A DNA stretch of 64,000 nucleotides, taken from the NCBI RefSeq assembly GCF_019801965.1, contig NZ_JAHVIA010000005.1, positions 186,001 to 250,000 of the forward strand. The letters are read 5' to 3'. Positions 45,630 to 53,174 of this stretch are shown here, piece after piece; position 1 is the stretch's first letter; the number at the start of each line of letters is the position of its first letter. The position numbers and the translations under genes are program-made. This DNA comes from Salipiger bermudensis. Lineage in GTDB: Bacteria > Pseudomonadota > Alphaproteobacteria > Rhodobacterales > Rhodobacteraceae. The notes under the pieces were generated by a model that searched no databases, had not been told where the DNA came from, and saw only the letters and a program-made list of their open reading frames with translations.

Positions 45630-46511
45630 ATGTTTTCCTTCTGCACCGACCCCTCGGTCCTGTCGACCCCGGCGTGGTTTGCCTGCTACTTCACCACCGG
45701 CAAACTGATGCTGTTCTACGCCTCCTTCGGGACGGTGCTGCTGCTGCTCGCGATCACCGCGCCGGTGGCGCTCGGCTTCGGCTTCGCCGGCGCCGCCGCG
45801 GCCCGCGCGCGCTTCGCGCCGCTGAGCTGGCTCGGCAAGCTCTACATCGCGATGGTGCGCGGCGTGCCGGACATCGTGTTCTTCCTGTTCTTCGTGATCG
45901 CGCTCGACCAGGGCTTCGAGTACCTGCGACACAAGGTGAAATGCCCCGACTGGACCGATCCGATCCGGCAGGGCTCGGATTTCATCGTCTGCGACGCCGC
46001 CAAGCTGCCGCTCTCGACCGCGCCGCAGGTCTGGCACGAGGTCTACGGCTTCTCGCTGGCGGTGCTGACCTTCTCGATCGTGTTCGGCGCCTTCGCCGCC
46101 AACGTGCTCTACGGCGCCATGCGCGCGGTGCCACATGCCCAGCTTGAGACCGCCGAGGCCTATGGCATGACCCATCGCCAGACCTTCTGGCGCATCCTCA
46201 TCCCGCAGATGTGGGTCTATGCGTTGCCGGGGCTATCGAACCTGTGGATGGTGCTGATCAAGGCCACGCCGCTGCTGTTCCTGCTCGGCGTCGAGGACAT
46301 CGTCTACTGGGCCCGCGAGCTCGGCGGCGCCAAGACGGCGCGGTTCTCGGACTATCCGCATGCCGACTGGCGGGTGTGGTACTTCCTCGGGCTGCTGGTG
46401 TTCTACCTGCTGTTCACCAGGATCTCGGAGATCGCGCTGGCGAAACTGATGGCGCGGCTCACCCACGGCCAGGCGACGGTGGGTGGCGAAGCGCAGAGGA
46501 AGGCGGCGTGA
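45630..46511 (+). CDS. Polar amino-acid ABC transporter permease 1
   Basis: A 293-residue HisM/HisQ-type permease with five or six membrane helices. The EAA loop is QLETAEAYGMTHRQTFWRIL, and MVRGVPDIVFFLFFVIALDQ is the usual first-loop motif of this family. An insertion with two cysteines (HKVKCPDW...FIVCDAA) between helices 2 and 3 probably lies in the periplasm. There is a weak ribosome-binding site, 100 bp after the binding-protein gene. Confidence 0.9.
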   Translation: MFSFCTDPSVLSTPAWFACYFTTGKLMLFYASFGTVLLLLAITAPVALGFGFAGAAAARARFAPLSWLGKLYIAMVRGVPDIVFFLFFVIALDQGFEYLRHKVKCPDWTDPIRQGSDFIVCDAAKLPLSTAPQVWHEVYGFSLAVLTFSIVFGAFAANVLYGAMRAVPHAQLETAEAYGMTHRQTFWRILIPQMWVYALPGLSNLWMVLIKATPLLFLLGVEDIVYWARELGGAKTARFSDYPHADWRVWYFLGLLVFYLLFTRISEIALAKLMARLTHGQATVGGEAQRKAA

Positions 46512-46531
46512 TGCGTGGGACGAGCGCTGTT

Positions 46532-46595
46532 TGGGGGCGCCGCCCCCGTCCGTGCAAGCACGGACTCCCCCGAGGTATTTTCGAACCAGAGAAGC
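46532..46595 (+). repeat. Roseobacter-type intergenic repeat (copy 7), inside the ABC operon
   Basis: GGGGGCGCCGCCCCC, then CCGTGCAAGCACGG, then CTCCCCCGAGGTATTTTC and GAACCAGAGAAG. The second hairpin differs from the TTGGCGC type of other copies. It begins about 20 bp after the permease 1 stop. Confidence 0.75.
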
Positions 46596-46666
46596 GGTGG
46601 GCGCTCGGGAGTGAGCGCGGTGGCCGGGCGCTGACGGTGGCGTCGGGTGGCGCCGGGCGGGATCTT

Positions 46667-46733
46667 CGGGGGCGCTGCCCCCGTCCGCGCGGGCGCGGAC
46701 TCCCCCGGGATATTTTCGGCCAGAAGAAGATGC
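46667..46733 (+). repeat. Roseobacter-type intergenic repeat (copy 8), inside the ABC operon
   Basis: GGGGGCGCTGCCCCC, then CCGCGCGGGCGCGG, then CTCCCCCGGGATATTTTC and GGCCAGAAGAAGA. Same orientation as copy 7 and ending 26 bp before the permease 2 start. Confidence 0.75.
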
Positions 46734-46758
46734 GGGCGATTGCGACGGGAGGCCGGGC

Positions 46759-47565
46759 ATGAGCTGCTGGGACGTGGTGGCGGATTACGGGCTGCGCTCG
46801 CTGGGGATCGGCGAGCGGCTGTTGCCGCGGGACGATTTCACCCTTTGCAAGCAGGCGGTGCTGATCGGCTCGGGGATGATCTGGAACGTCTATTTCGGCG
46901 TCGTGGCGCTGGTCTCGGGGTTCTTCCTCGCCACCGCGCTGGCGGTGGGCAAGGCCTCGCGCCACTGGCTGCCCCGCAAGCTCTCGGAATGGTTCATCTT
47001 CCTGTTCCGCGGCTCGCCGCTCTTCATCCAATTCTTCTTTGCCTATTTCCTGTTCCTGAGCCTCAAGTCGGTGGCGCCGGTCTTCGCGCCCTTCTCCTCG
47101 GCCTGGCTCGGGGCGCTGGTGGTGCTGTTCTTCAACACCGCCGCCTATAGCGGCGAGATCTTCTACGGCGCGCTGCTCTCGGTGCCGAAGGGCGATGTCG
47201 AGGCTGCCGACGCCTACGGCTTCTCGGGCTGGCCGCGCTTTCGGCGCATCGTCTGGCCAACCATGCTGCGGCTGGCATGGCCCGCCTATACCAACGAGGC
47301 GATCTTCCTGTTCCACGCCACCACGCTGGTGTTCTTCTCGGGTTTCCCGGCCTTTCAGCAGCGCGGCGACGCGCTCTATTACGCCAATTACTTCGCCGAC
47401 AAGACCTTCAACCCCTTCGTGGCCTACCCGATCCTCGCCGGCTATTTCATCGTGCTGACGCTGCTGATCATCTGGCTCTTCGGGGCGATCAATCGCCGCC
47501 TCAACCGGCATTTGCCGCAGGCGCGGCGCTCGAAGGTGAGATACCGCCCCAACCTGCTGCGCTGA
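46759..47565 (+). CDS. Polar amino-acid ABC transporter permease 2
   Basis: A 268-residue HisQ/HisM-type permease: FLFRGSPLFIQFFFAYFLFL, EAA loop DVEAADAYGFSGWPRFRRIV, and a C-terminal membrane segment ILAGYFIVLTLLIIWLFGAI. It would pair with permease 1. It is separated from permease 1 by 247 bp filled by two repeat copies. GGGAGG precedes the ATG. Confidence 0.92.
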   Translation: MSCWDVVADYGLRSLGIGERLLPRDDFTLCKQAVLIGSGMIWNVYFGVVALVSGFFLATALAVGKASRHWLPRKLSEWFIFLFRGSPLFIQFFFAYFLFLSLKSVAPVFAPFSSAWLGALVVLFFNTAAYSGEIFYGALLSVPKGDVEAADAYGFSGWPRFRRIVWPTMLRLAWPAYTNEAIFLFHATTLVFFSGFPAFQQRGDALYYANYFADKTFNPFVAYPILAGYFIVLTLLIIWLFGAINRRLNRHLPQARRSKVRYRPNLLR

Positions 47566-47688
47566 GCCTCAGTCGAAAAAGCATTGAGCGAAAAGGCTTG
47601 GCCGCTCGCCGCTCCCGGTGCAGGATGGGCGCGCGGGCGGCGCCCGCAACGGCAGGTCGCCCCGCATCCGGTATCGGAGGAGGGACCC

Positions 47689-48105
47689 ATGCCGACACGC
47701 ATCACCACCGTCATCGCACTCGCGCTCGCCGCGGAGTTCAGCGCCGCACCGACGGCCGCGCAGGAGCAATCGCGGGTGCAGTTCGAGGCGGGACGCTCCG
47801 GCGCCACGATCAGCGGCACTGTCACCGGGCATGACTATGTCGACTACCTGCTCGGCGCCTCGGAGGGCCAGACCCTCGAGGCCAGCATCACGGTCGACGG
47901 CACCAATGGCGATGGTACGATCTATTTCAATGTCATGCCGCCCGGCGCCACCTACGAGGCCATCTTCCTCGGCCAGAACGAGGGGCGCGAGGCGACGATC
48001 GTGCTGCCCGAGAGTGGCGATTACACCCTCCGGGTCTACCTGATGGGCAACGACCGCGACGCCGGCGAGACCGTGGGGTTCCTGCTGCCGGTGACGATCC
48101 GCTGA
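47689..48105 (+). CDS. Secreted PliG-like (g-type lysozyme inhibitor) protein candidate
   Basis: A 138-residue exported protein (signal MPTRITTVIALALAAEFSAA then PTAAQ). The mature part shows, in order, VQFEAGRSGATISGTVTGHD, DYLLGASEGQTLEASI, LPESGDYTLRVYLMGNDR and a final VTI strand. This matches my memory of E. coli PliG (VEFRKGHSSAQYSGEIKGYD, LPASGKYELRV, ND). PliG inhibits goose-type lysozymes in the periplasm. Similarity is by eye; inhibitor function in a marine-type alphaproteobacterium is an inference. GGAGGAGGG precedes the ATG. Confidence 0.6.
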   Translation: MPTRITTVIALALAAEFSAAPTAAQEQSRVQFEAGRSGATISGTVTGHDYVDYLLGASEGQTLEASITVDGTNGDGTIYFNVMPPGATYEAIFLGQNEGREATIVLPESGDYTLRVYLMGNDRDAGETVGFLLPVTIR

Positions 48106-48185
48106 GCAGCTTTCCGGCGCCTGCCCACAAGCGACGCGAAGTCGCCGGGATTTTCCTTGCCAGCCCCCCGCGCGGCACGTTATCC

Positions 48186-48203
48186 AGAATTTGATCAAAT
48201 TCT
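48186..48203 (+). promoter_or_regulatory. Perfect 18-bp palindrome immediately upstream of the first GS-like gene
   Basis: AGAATTTGATCAAATTCT is a perfect palindrome ending 10 bp before the ATG at 48214, in an AT-rich island. At this position it is either an operator in the leader or overlaps the transcription start. The regulator is unknown. It is not the FnrL type, which needs four bases between TTGAT and ATCAA. Confidence 0.7.
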
Positions 48204-48213
48204 ACGGTGACCC

Positions 48214-49557
48214 ATGAACGACCCCAAAAGCTGGCTGCGCAAGAACCCGCAGGTCCGCACCATCCGTGTGGCTGCAAGCGACCTCAACGGACAACCACGC
48301 GGCAAGCGTGTGCCCGCGCGCTTCGCCGACAAGGTGGTCGAGGACGGCACCCGCTTCCCGCTCTCGGTGCTCAATCTCGACATCTGGGGCGAGGATATCG
48401 ACGAAAGCCCGCTGGTCTTCGAGACCGGCGACCGCGACGGCGTGCTCTATCCGACCGAGCGCGGCTTCGTGCCGATGCCCTGGCTCGAGGCACCCACCGC
48501 GCTCCTGCCGATCTGGATGTATCGCGAGGATGGCCGCCCCTTCGACGGCGACCCGCGCCACGCGCTCGCGGCGGTGCTCAGGCGCTACCGCAAGCTCGGC
48601 CTCACCCCGGTGGTGGCGATCGAGCTCGAGTTCTTCCTGATTGATGACAGCGGCAAGTCGCTGCAGGTGCCGCTCTCGCCGCGCTCGCAGAAGCGCCGCA
48701 AGGCGGCGGAGGTGATGTCGATCCGGGCGCTCGACGCCTTCGACATCTTCTTCACCGATCTCTACGACGCCTGCGAGGACATGGACATCCCCGCCGACAC
48801 GGCGATCTCGGAGGCCGGTCTCGGGCAGTTCGAGCTCAACCTCATGCACCAGCCCGACGCGCTGCGCGCCGCCGACGATGCGTGGTTCTTCAAGATGCTG
48901 GTCCGCGGTCTGGCCCGGCGCCACGGCTTTGCCGCCTCCTTCATGGCGAAACCCTACGAGGATTACCCGGGCTCCGGCATGCATGTGCACTTCTCGGTGC
49001 TCGACGAGGACGGCAACAACATCTTCGACGATGGCGGCCCCAAGGGCACCGACAAGATGCGCCACGCGGTGGGCGGGCTGATGGAGGCGATGCATGACAG
49101 CACGCTGATCTTCGCCCCGCACGGCAACAGCTACGACCGGCTGGTGCCGGAGAACCACGCGCCCTGCGGCATCTCCTGGGCCTATGAGAACCGCACCTCG
49201 GCGATCCGCATCCCCGGCGGCAGCCCCAAGGGCCGGCGCATCGAGCATCGCGTGGCGGGCGGCGACGTGAACCCCTACCTGCTCCTTGCCACCCTGCTAG
49301 GCGCGGCGCTGAACGGCATCGAGGACGGCACCGAGCCGCCCGCGCCGATCACCGGCAACGCCTATGCGCAGGACCTGCCGCTGATCCCGGGCAGCTGGGA
49401 GAAGGCGATGGACGCCTTTGAGGCGAGCACGGTGATGCCGCGCATCCTGCCCGAGGGGCTGATCCGCAACCTGCTGCTGACCAAGCGCCAGGAGCTGCAT
49501 TTCATGTCCGAGCTCTCGCCGGCCGAGCAGGTCGAAATCTATCTCGACACCGTCTGA
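48214..49557 (+). CDS. Glutamine synthetase-family ligase, probably gamma-glutamyl-polyamine synthetase (1)
   Basis: A 447-residue GS-fold enzyme. Metal and substrate residues are in IELEFFLIDD, SEAGLGQFELNL, GSGMHVHFSV and ENRTSAIRIPGG, the standard GS loops. Such proteins beside an amidotransferase and an FAD oxidase are usually PuuA-like, joining glutamate to putrescine or another amine. The adenylylation Tyr of GlnA is not evident. It starts the cluster, preceded by the palindrome at 48186-48203. Confidence 0.85.
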   Translation: MNDPKSWLRKNPQVRTIRVAASDLNGQPRGKRVPARFADKVVEDGTRFPLSVLNLDIWGEDIDESPLVFETGDRDGVLYPTERGFVPMPWLEAPTALLPIWMYREDGRPFDGDPRHALAAVLRRYRKLGLTPVVAIELEFFLIDDSGKSLQVPLSPRSQKRRKAAEVMSIRALDAFDIFFTDLYDACEDMDIPADTAISEAGLGQFELNLMHQPDALRAADDAWFFKMLVRGLARRHGFAASFMAKPYEDYPGSGMHVHFSVLDEDGNNIFDDGGPKGTDKMRHAVGGLMEAMHDSTLIFAPHGNSYDRLVPENHAPCGISWAYENRTSAIRIPGGSPKGRRIEHRVAGGDVNPYLLLATLLGAALNGIEDGTEPPAPITGNAYAQDLPLIPGSWEKAMDAFEASTVMPRILPEGLIRNLLLTKRQELHFMSELSPAEQVEIYLDTV

Positions 49558-49620
49558 GCACCTCTTGCCGCCCCCGGGCGGCAGGACTACCCTCCGGCCC
49601 ACAAACGACATCGGTGCTTC

Positions 49621-50301
49621 ATGAAAATCGGCATTCTGCAACCCGGGCTCGTCCCGGACGTGATCCTCGAGGAAGTCGGGGACTACGACACGCAATTTCA
49701 CGCCCTGCTCGACGGGCACGGCTTCGCCTTCGAGACCTGGAAGGTGGTCAATGGCGACTTCCCCGAGGGCCCTGAGGAGGCCGATGGCTGGCTGATCACC
49801 GGCTCGCGCCACGGCGCCTACGAGGATCACCCCTGGATGGCCCCGCTCGAAGAGCTGATCCGGGCGATCCACGCCGCCGGCAAGCCCCTGATCGGGGTCT
49901 GCTTCGGGCACCAGATCATCGCGCAGGCGCTTGGCGGCAAGGTCGAGAAATCCGACAAGGGCTGGGTCATCGGGCCGACGCTCTACAAGTATCCCGACAG
50001 CACGCGGCTGGTGAACGCCTGGCACCAGGACCAGGTCACCGAGCTGCCGCCCGGGGCCGAGGTGGTGGCCTCATCGGAGAAGTGCCGCAACGCCGCGATC
50101 CTCTATCCCGGCCACGCCTACACGGTGCAGCCGCACCCCGAGTTCCGCCGCAACTACGTCGACAGCCTGATCCAGCACCGCGCCCCGGGCGTGGTCCCGG
50201 CCGAGCTGATCGACGACGCCAAGACCAAGCTCGAGATGCCGCTCGACAGCGGCGAAATCGGCGCGCAATTCGCGCGGTTCTTCAAGGAGAAGCGGCTATG
50301 A
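49621..50301 (+). CDS. Class-I glutamine amidotransferase-like protein
   Basis: A 226-residue GATase-1 domain: nucleophile elbow GVCFGHQIIAQALGG (C100 approximately), and His-Glu in VQPHPEF completing the triad. It lies between two GS-like ligases. In the Puu pathway PuuD hydrolyses gamma-glutamyl-GABA, so hydrolysis of a gamma-glutamyl amide is a reasonable role, although PuuD proper belongs to a different GATase subgroup. The stop overlaps the next start by ATGA. Confidence 0.88.
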   Translation: MKIGILQPGLVPDVILEEVGDYDTQFHALLDGHGFAFETWKVVNGDFPEGPEEADGWLITGSRHGAYEDHPWMAPLEELIRAIHAAGKPLIGVCFGHQIIAQALGGKVEKSDKGWVIGPTLYKYPDSTRLVNAWHQDQVTELPPGAEVVASSEKCRNAAILYPGHAYTVQPHPEFRRNYVDSLIQHRAPGVVPAELIDDAKTKLEMPLDSGEIGAQFARFFKEKRL

Positions 50302-51659
50302 GTTCTGAGTGGACCGCCAACCTGCCCGAAGCCGCCGCCGCCTATCTCGAGGGCCGCAGGCTCGACGAGGTCGAGTGCATCATCTCCGACCTGCCGGGCA
50401 TCGCCCGCGGCAAGGCGGTGCCGGCGTCGAAATTCGCCCGGCAGGCCTATTTCCACCTGCCCGACTCGATCTTTTTCCAGACCATCACCGGGGAATGGGG
50501 CGAGGCCGCCGGCGAGGAAGGCTTCATCGAGCGCGACATGATCCTGAAGCCCGACATGAGCACGGCCAGCGCCGCGCCCTGGACCGGGGACTGGACGCTG
50601 CAGATTATCCACGATGCCTATGACCGGCACGGTGATCCGATCGAGTATGCACCGCGCAACGTGTTGAAGCGGGTGGTGAAGCTCTACGAGGAGCAGGGCT
50701 GGGAGCCGATCGTGGCGCCGGAGATGGAGTTCTTCATCGTCGCCCGCAACCTCGACCCGGCCAAGGACATCGAGCCGATGATGGGCCGCTCGGGCCGCCC
50801 CGCCGCGGCGCGCCAGGCCTATTCGATGACCGCGGTCGACGAGTTCGGCCCGGTGATCGACGACATCTACGATTTCGCCGAGGCGCAGGGTTTCGAGATC
50901 GACGGCATCACCCAGGAAGGCGGTGCCGGCCAGCTCGAGATCAACCTCCGCCATGGCGATCCGGTCAAGCTCGCCGACGAGGTGTTCTACTTCAAGCGGC
51001 TGATCCGCGAGGCGGCGCTGCGGCACGATTGCTTCGCCACTTTCATGGCCAAGCCGATCGCCGACGAGCCGGGCTCGGCCATGCACATCCACCACTCGGT
51101 GATGGACAAGGAGACCGGGCGCAACATCTTCTCGGGGCCCCAGGGCGGCGAGACCGATGCCTTCTACCACTTCATCGGCGGGCTGCAGACCCACCTGCCG
51201 GCGGCGGTGGCGGTGATGGCGCCCTACGTCAATTCCTACCGCCGTTACGTGCGCGACCACGCCGCCCCGATCAACCTCGAATGGGGCCGCGACAACCGCA
51301 CCACCGGCATCCGCATCCCGCTCTCGGGGCCGGAGAGCCGCCGCGTCGAGAACCGGCTCGCGGGGATGGACTGCAACCCCTATCTCGGCATCGCCGCCTC
51401 GCTGGCCTGCGGCTATCTCGGTCTGATGGAAGAGCGCCGCCCGTCGAAGCAGTTCCGCGGCGACGCCTACGAGGGCGAGGGTGATATCCCGCGCGTGCTC
51501 GGCTCGGCGCTCGAGCTCTGGGACGAGGCCGAGGCGCTGCACCAGGTCATGGGGCCGGATTTCGCCCGGGTCTACTCGATCGTGAAGCGGGCGGAATACG
51601 AGGAGTTCCTCTCGGTGATCAGCCCGTGGGAGCGGGAGCACCTGCTGCTCAACGTCTGA
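50298..51659 (+). CDS. Glutamine synthetase-family ligase, probably gamma-glutamyl-polyamine synthetase (2)
   Basis: A 453-residue GS-fold enzyme distinct from the first: APEMEFFIVARN, TQEGGAGQLEINL, GSAMHIHHSV and DNRTTGIRIPLSGPE. The N-terminal VECIISDLPGIARGKAVPAS is typical of the PuuA-like branch. Its presence beside another GS-like ligase suggests two amine substrates or a heteromer. Starts at ATG 50298, coupled to the amidotransferase. Confidence 0.87.
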   Translation: MSSEWTANLPEAAAAYLEGRRLDEVECIISDLPGIARGKAVPASKFARQAYFHLPDSIFFQTITGEWGEAAGEEGFIERDMILKPDMSTASAAPWTGDWTLQIIHDAYDRHGDPIEYAPRNVLKRVVKLYEEQGWEPIVAPEMEFFIVARNLDPAKDIEPMMGRSGRPAAARQAYSMTAVDEFGPVIDDIYDFAEAQGFEIDGITQEGGAGQLEINLRHGDPVKLADEVFYFKRLIREAALRHDCFATFMAKPIADEPGSAMHIHHSVMDKETGRNIFSGPQGGETDAFYHFIGGLQTHLPAAVAVMAPYVNSYRRYVRDHAAPINLEWGRDNRTTGIRIPLSGPESRRVENRLAGMDCNPYLGIAASLACGYLGLMEERRPSKQFRGDAYEGEGDIPRVLGSALELWDEAEALHQVMGPDFARVYSIVKRAEYEEFLSVISPWEREHLLLNV

Positions 51660-51669
51660 GCCTCTTGGC

Positions 51670-51745
51670 CGGGGGCGGGAGGGGCGCTGCCCCTCTTGGC
51701 GCTGCGCGCCAATTCACCCCGGGGTATTTTTGACGAAGAGAAGGG
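51670..51745 (+). repeat. Roseobacter-type intergenic repeat (copy 9), abutting a start codon
   Basis: GGGGCGCTGCCCC, then TTGGCGCTGCGCGCCAA, then CACCCCGGGGTATTTTTG and ACGAAGAGAAGGG. It fills nearly the whole gap between the GS-like gene and the oxidase. Its AGAAGGG end lies about 8 nt before the GTG start at 51753 and probably serves as the ribosome-binding site. Confidence 0.75.
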
Positions 51746-51752
51746 CTGGCTT

Positions 51753-53054
51753 GTGGACCTGCTGTTTTCCAATGACCGCCGGGGGCACTACCCGGAGAGC
51801 TGGTATGCCGCCACCGCGATGGATCTCGGGGCCTTCCCGGCGCTCGAGGGCGAGACGCGGGCGGATGTCTGCATCATCGGGGCGGGGTTCACCGGGCTCT
51901 CGGCGGCGCTGCACATGGCAGAGGCCGGGCTCGACGTGGTGCTGCTCGAGGCGCACCGCGTGGGCTTTGGCGCCTCGGGGCGCAATGGCGGGCAGCTGGG
52001 CTCGGGCCAGCGGCAGGACCAGCTGACGCTCGAGGAGATGCTCGGGCGCGAGGACGCGCGCAAGTACTGGGATCTGGGCGAGGAGGCCAAGGACCTGGTG
52101 CGCGAGCTGATCGCGAAGCATGGCATCGACTGCCACCTGCGCGACGGCGTGGCGTGGTGCGGCTCGCGGCCCGGCGAGGTGCAGCATCTGCACGAGTACG
52201 CGGAGCACATGGGCGTGCATTATGGGTATGGAATCGAGCGCCACGATGCCGAGAGCTTCCGCGCCATCTGCCCCTCGTCCGACTATTGCGGCGGCGTGGT
52301 CGACATGGGGGCCGCGCATCTGCATCCGCTGCGCTTCTCGCAGGGGCTGGCAAAGGCCGCCGCCGGGGCCGGCGCGCGGATCTTCGAGCAGAGCTTCGTG
52401 ACGGGCGTGCAGGAGGGTGCGGACTGCGTGGTGCGCTGCGAGCGCGGCTCGGTGCGCGCTGACCACGTGATCTATGCCGGCAACGGCTATCTCGGCAAGC
52501 TGCAGCCGCGGGTGGCGCGGCGGGTCATGCCGATCAACAATTTCATCGCCGCCACCGAGCCGCTGGGCGCGCGCACCGCGGAGGTGCTGACCCGCGACAT
52601 CGCGGTGGCGGACTCGCGCCACGTGGTCAACTACTTCCGGCTCAGCCATGACGGGCGGCTGCTGTTCGGCGGCGGCGAGAGCTATGGCTATAAATTCCCC
52701 GCCGACATCAAGGCCAAGGTGCGCAAGCCGATGCTGGAGATCTTCCCGCAGCTCGAGGACGTGCGGCTCGACTATGCTTGGGGCGGCACGCTCGGCATCA
52801 CCATGAAGCGCCTGCCCTTCCTGGCGCGGCTGGCGCCCAACGTGCTCAGCGCCTCGGGCTATTCCGGCCACGGTGTCGGCACCGCCGTGCATGCCGGACG
52901 GCTGCTGGCCGAGGCGGTGCGCGGCCAGTCGCAGGGCTTTGACGCCATGGCCGCCCTGCCCGTCCCGCCCTTCCCCGGCGGGCCCGCCTTCCGCACCCCG
53001 CTGCTGACGCTCGCGATGACCTGGTTCGCGCTGCGCGACCGCATCGGGCTCTGA
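51753..53054 (+). CDS. FAD-dependent oxidoreductase, PuuB-like (gamma-glutamylputrescine oxidase type)
   Basis: A 433-residue DAO-family flavoprotein. The dinucleotide fold is CIIGAGFTGLSAALHMAEAG near residue 36, followed by FGASGRNGGQLGSGQR, and the C-terminal FAD contact is LSASGYSGHGVGTAVHAGRL. The length and RNGGQ motif fit PuuB/OrdL-type oxidases that act on gamma-glutamyl amines. The start is GTG 51753; an upstream in-frame start would translate the intergenic repeat. It is followed by a terminator. Confidence 0.88.
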   Translation: MDLLFSNDRRGHYPESWYAATAMDLGAFPALEGETRADVCIIGAGFTGLSAALHMAEAGLDVVLLEAHRVGFGASGRNGGQLGSGQRQDQLTLEEMLGREDARKYWDLGEEAKDLVRELIAKHGIDCHLRDGVAWCGSRPGEVQHLHEYAEHMGVHYGYGIERHDAESFRAICPSSDYCGGVVDMGAAHLHPLRFSQGLAKAAAGAGARIFEQSFVTGVQEGADCVVRCERGSVRADHVIYAGNGYLGKLQPRVARRVMPINNFIAATEPLGARTAEVLTRDIAVADSRHVVNYFRLSHDGRLLFGGGESYGYKFPADIKAKVRKPMLEIFPQLEDVRLDYAWGGTLGITMKRLPFLARLAPNVLSASGYSGHGVGTAVHAGRLLAEAVRGQSQGFDAMAALPVPPFPGGPAFRTPLLTLAMTWFALRDRIGL

Positions 53055-53086
53055 ACCGCGACCTTTCCGCAACGACCAGCACGCAG

Positions 53087-53111
53087 ACCGCTCCCCCCGG
53101 GGGGCGGTTTT
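53087..53111 (+). terminator. Rho-independent terminator after the oxidase
   Basis: ACCGCTCCCCCC pairs with GGGGGGCGGT around a minimal loop, followed by TTTTC. It ends the GS/oxidase operon and separates it from the aminotransferase gene. Confidence 0.8.
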
Positions 53112-53174
53112 CACTTGGCTGTCACAGAACTGGTGTTTAAGATTTCCAGAATACGACATTCAGGATTTTGAAAT

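Noticed and set aside
51696-51752. N-terminal extension of the oxidase starting at an upstream ATG
   Set aside because: It would translate the intergenic repeat. The Rossmann-fold spacing and a GAAGGG before GTG 51753 favour the shorter start.
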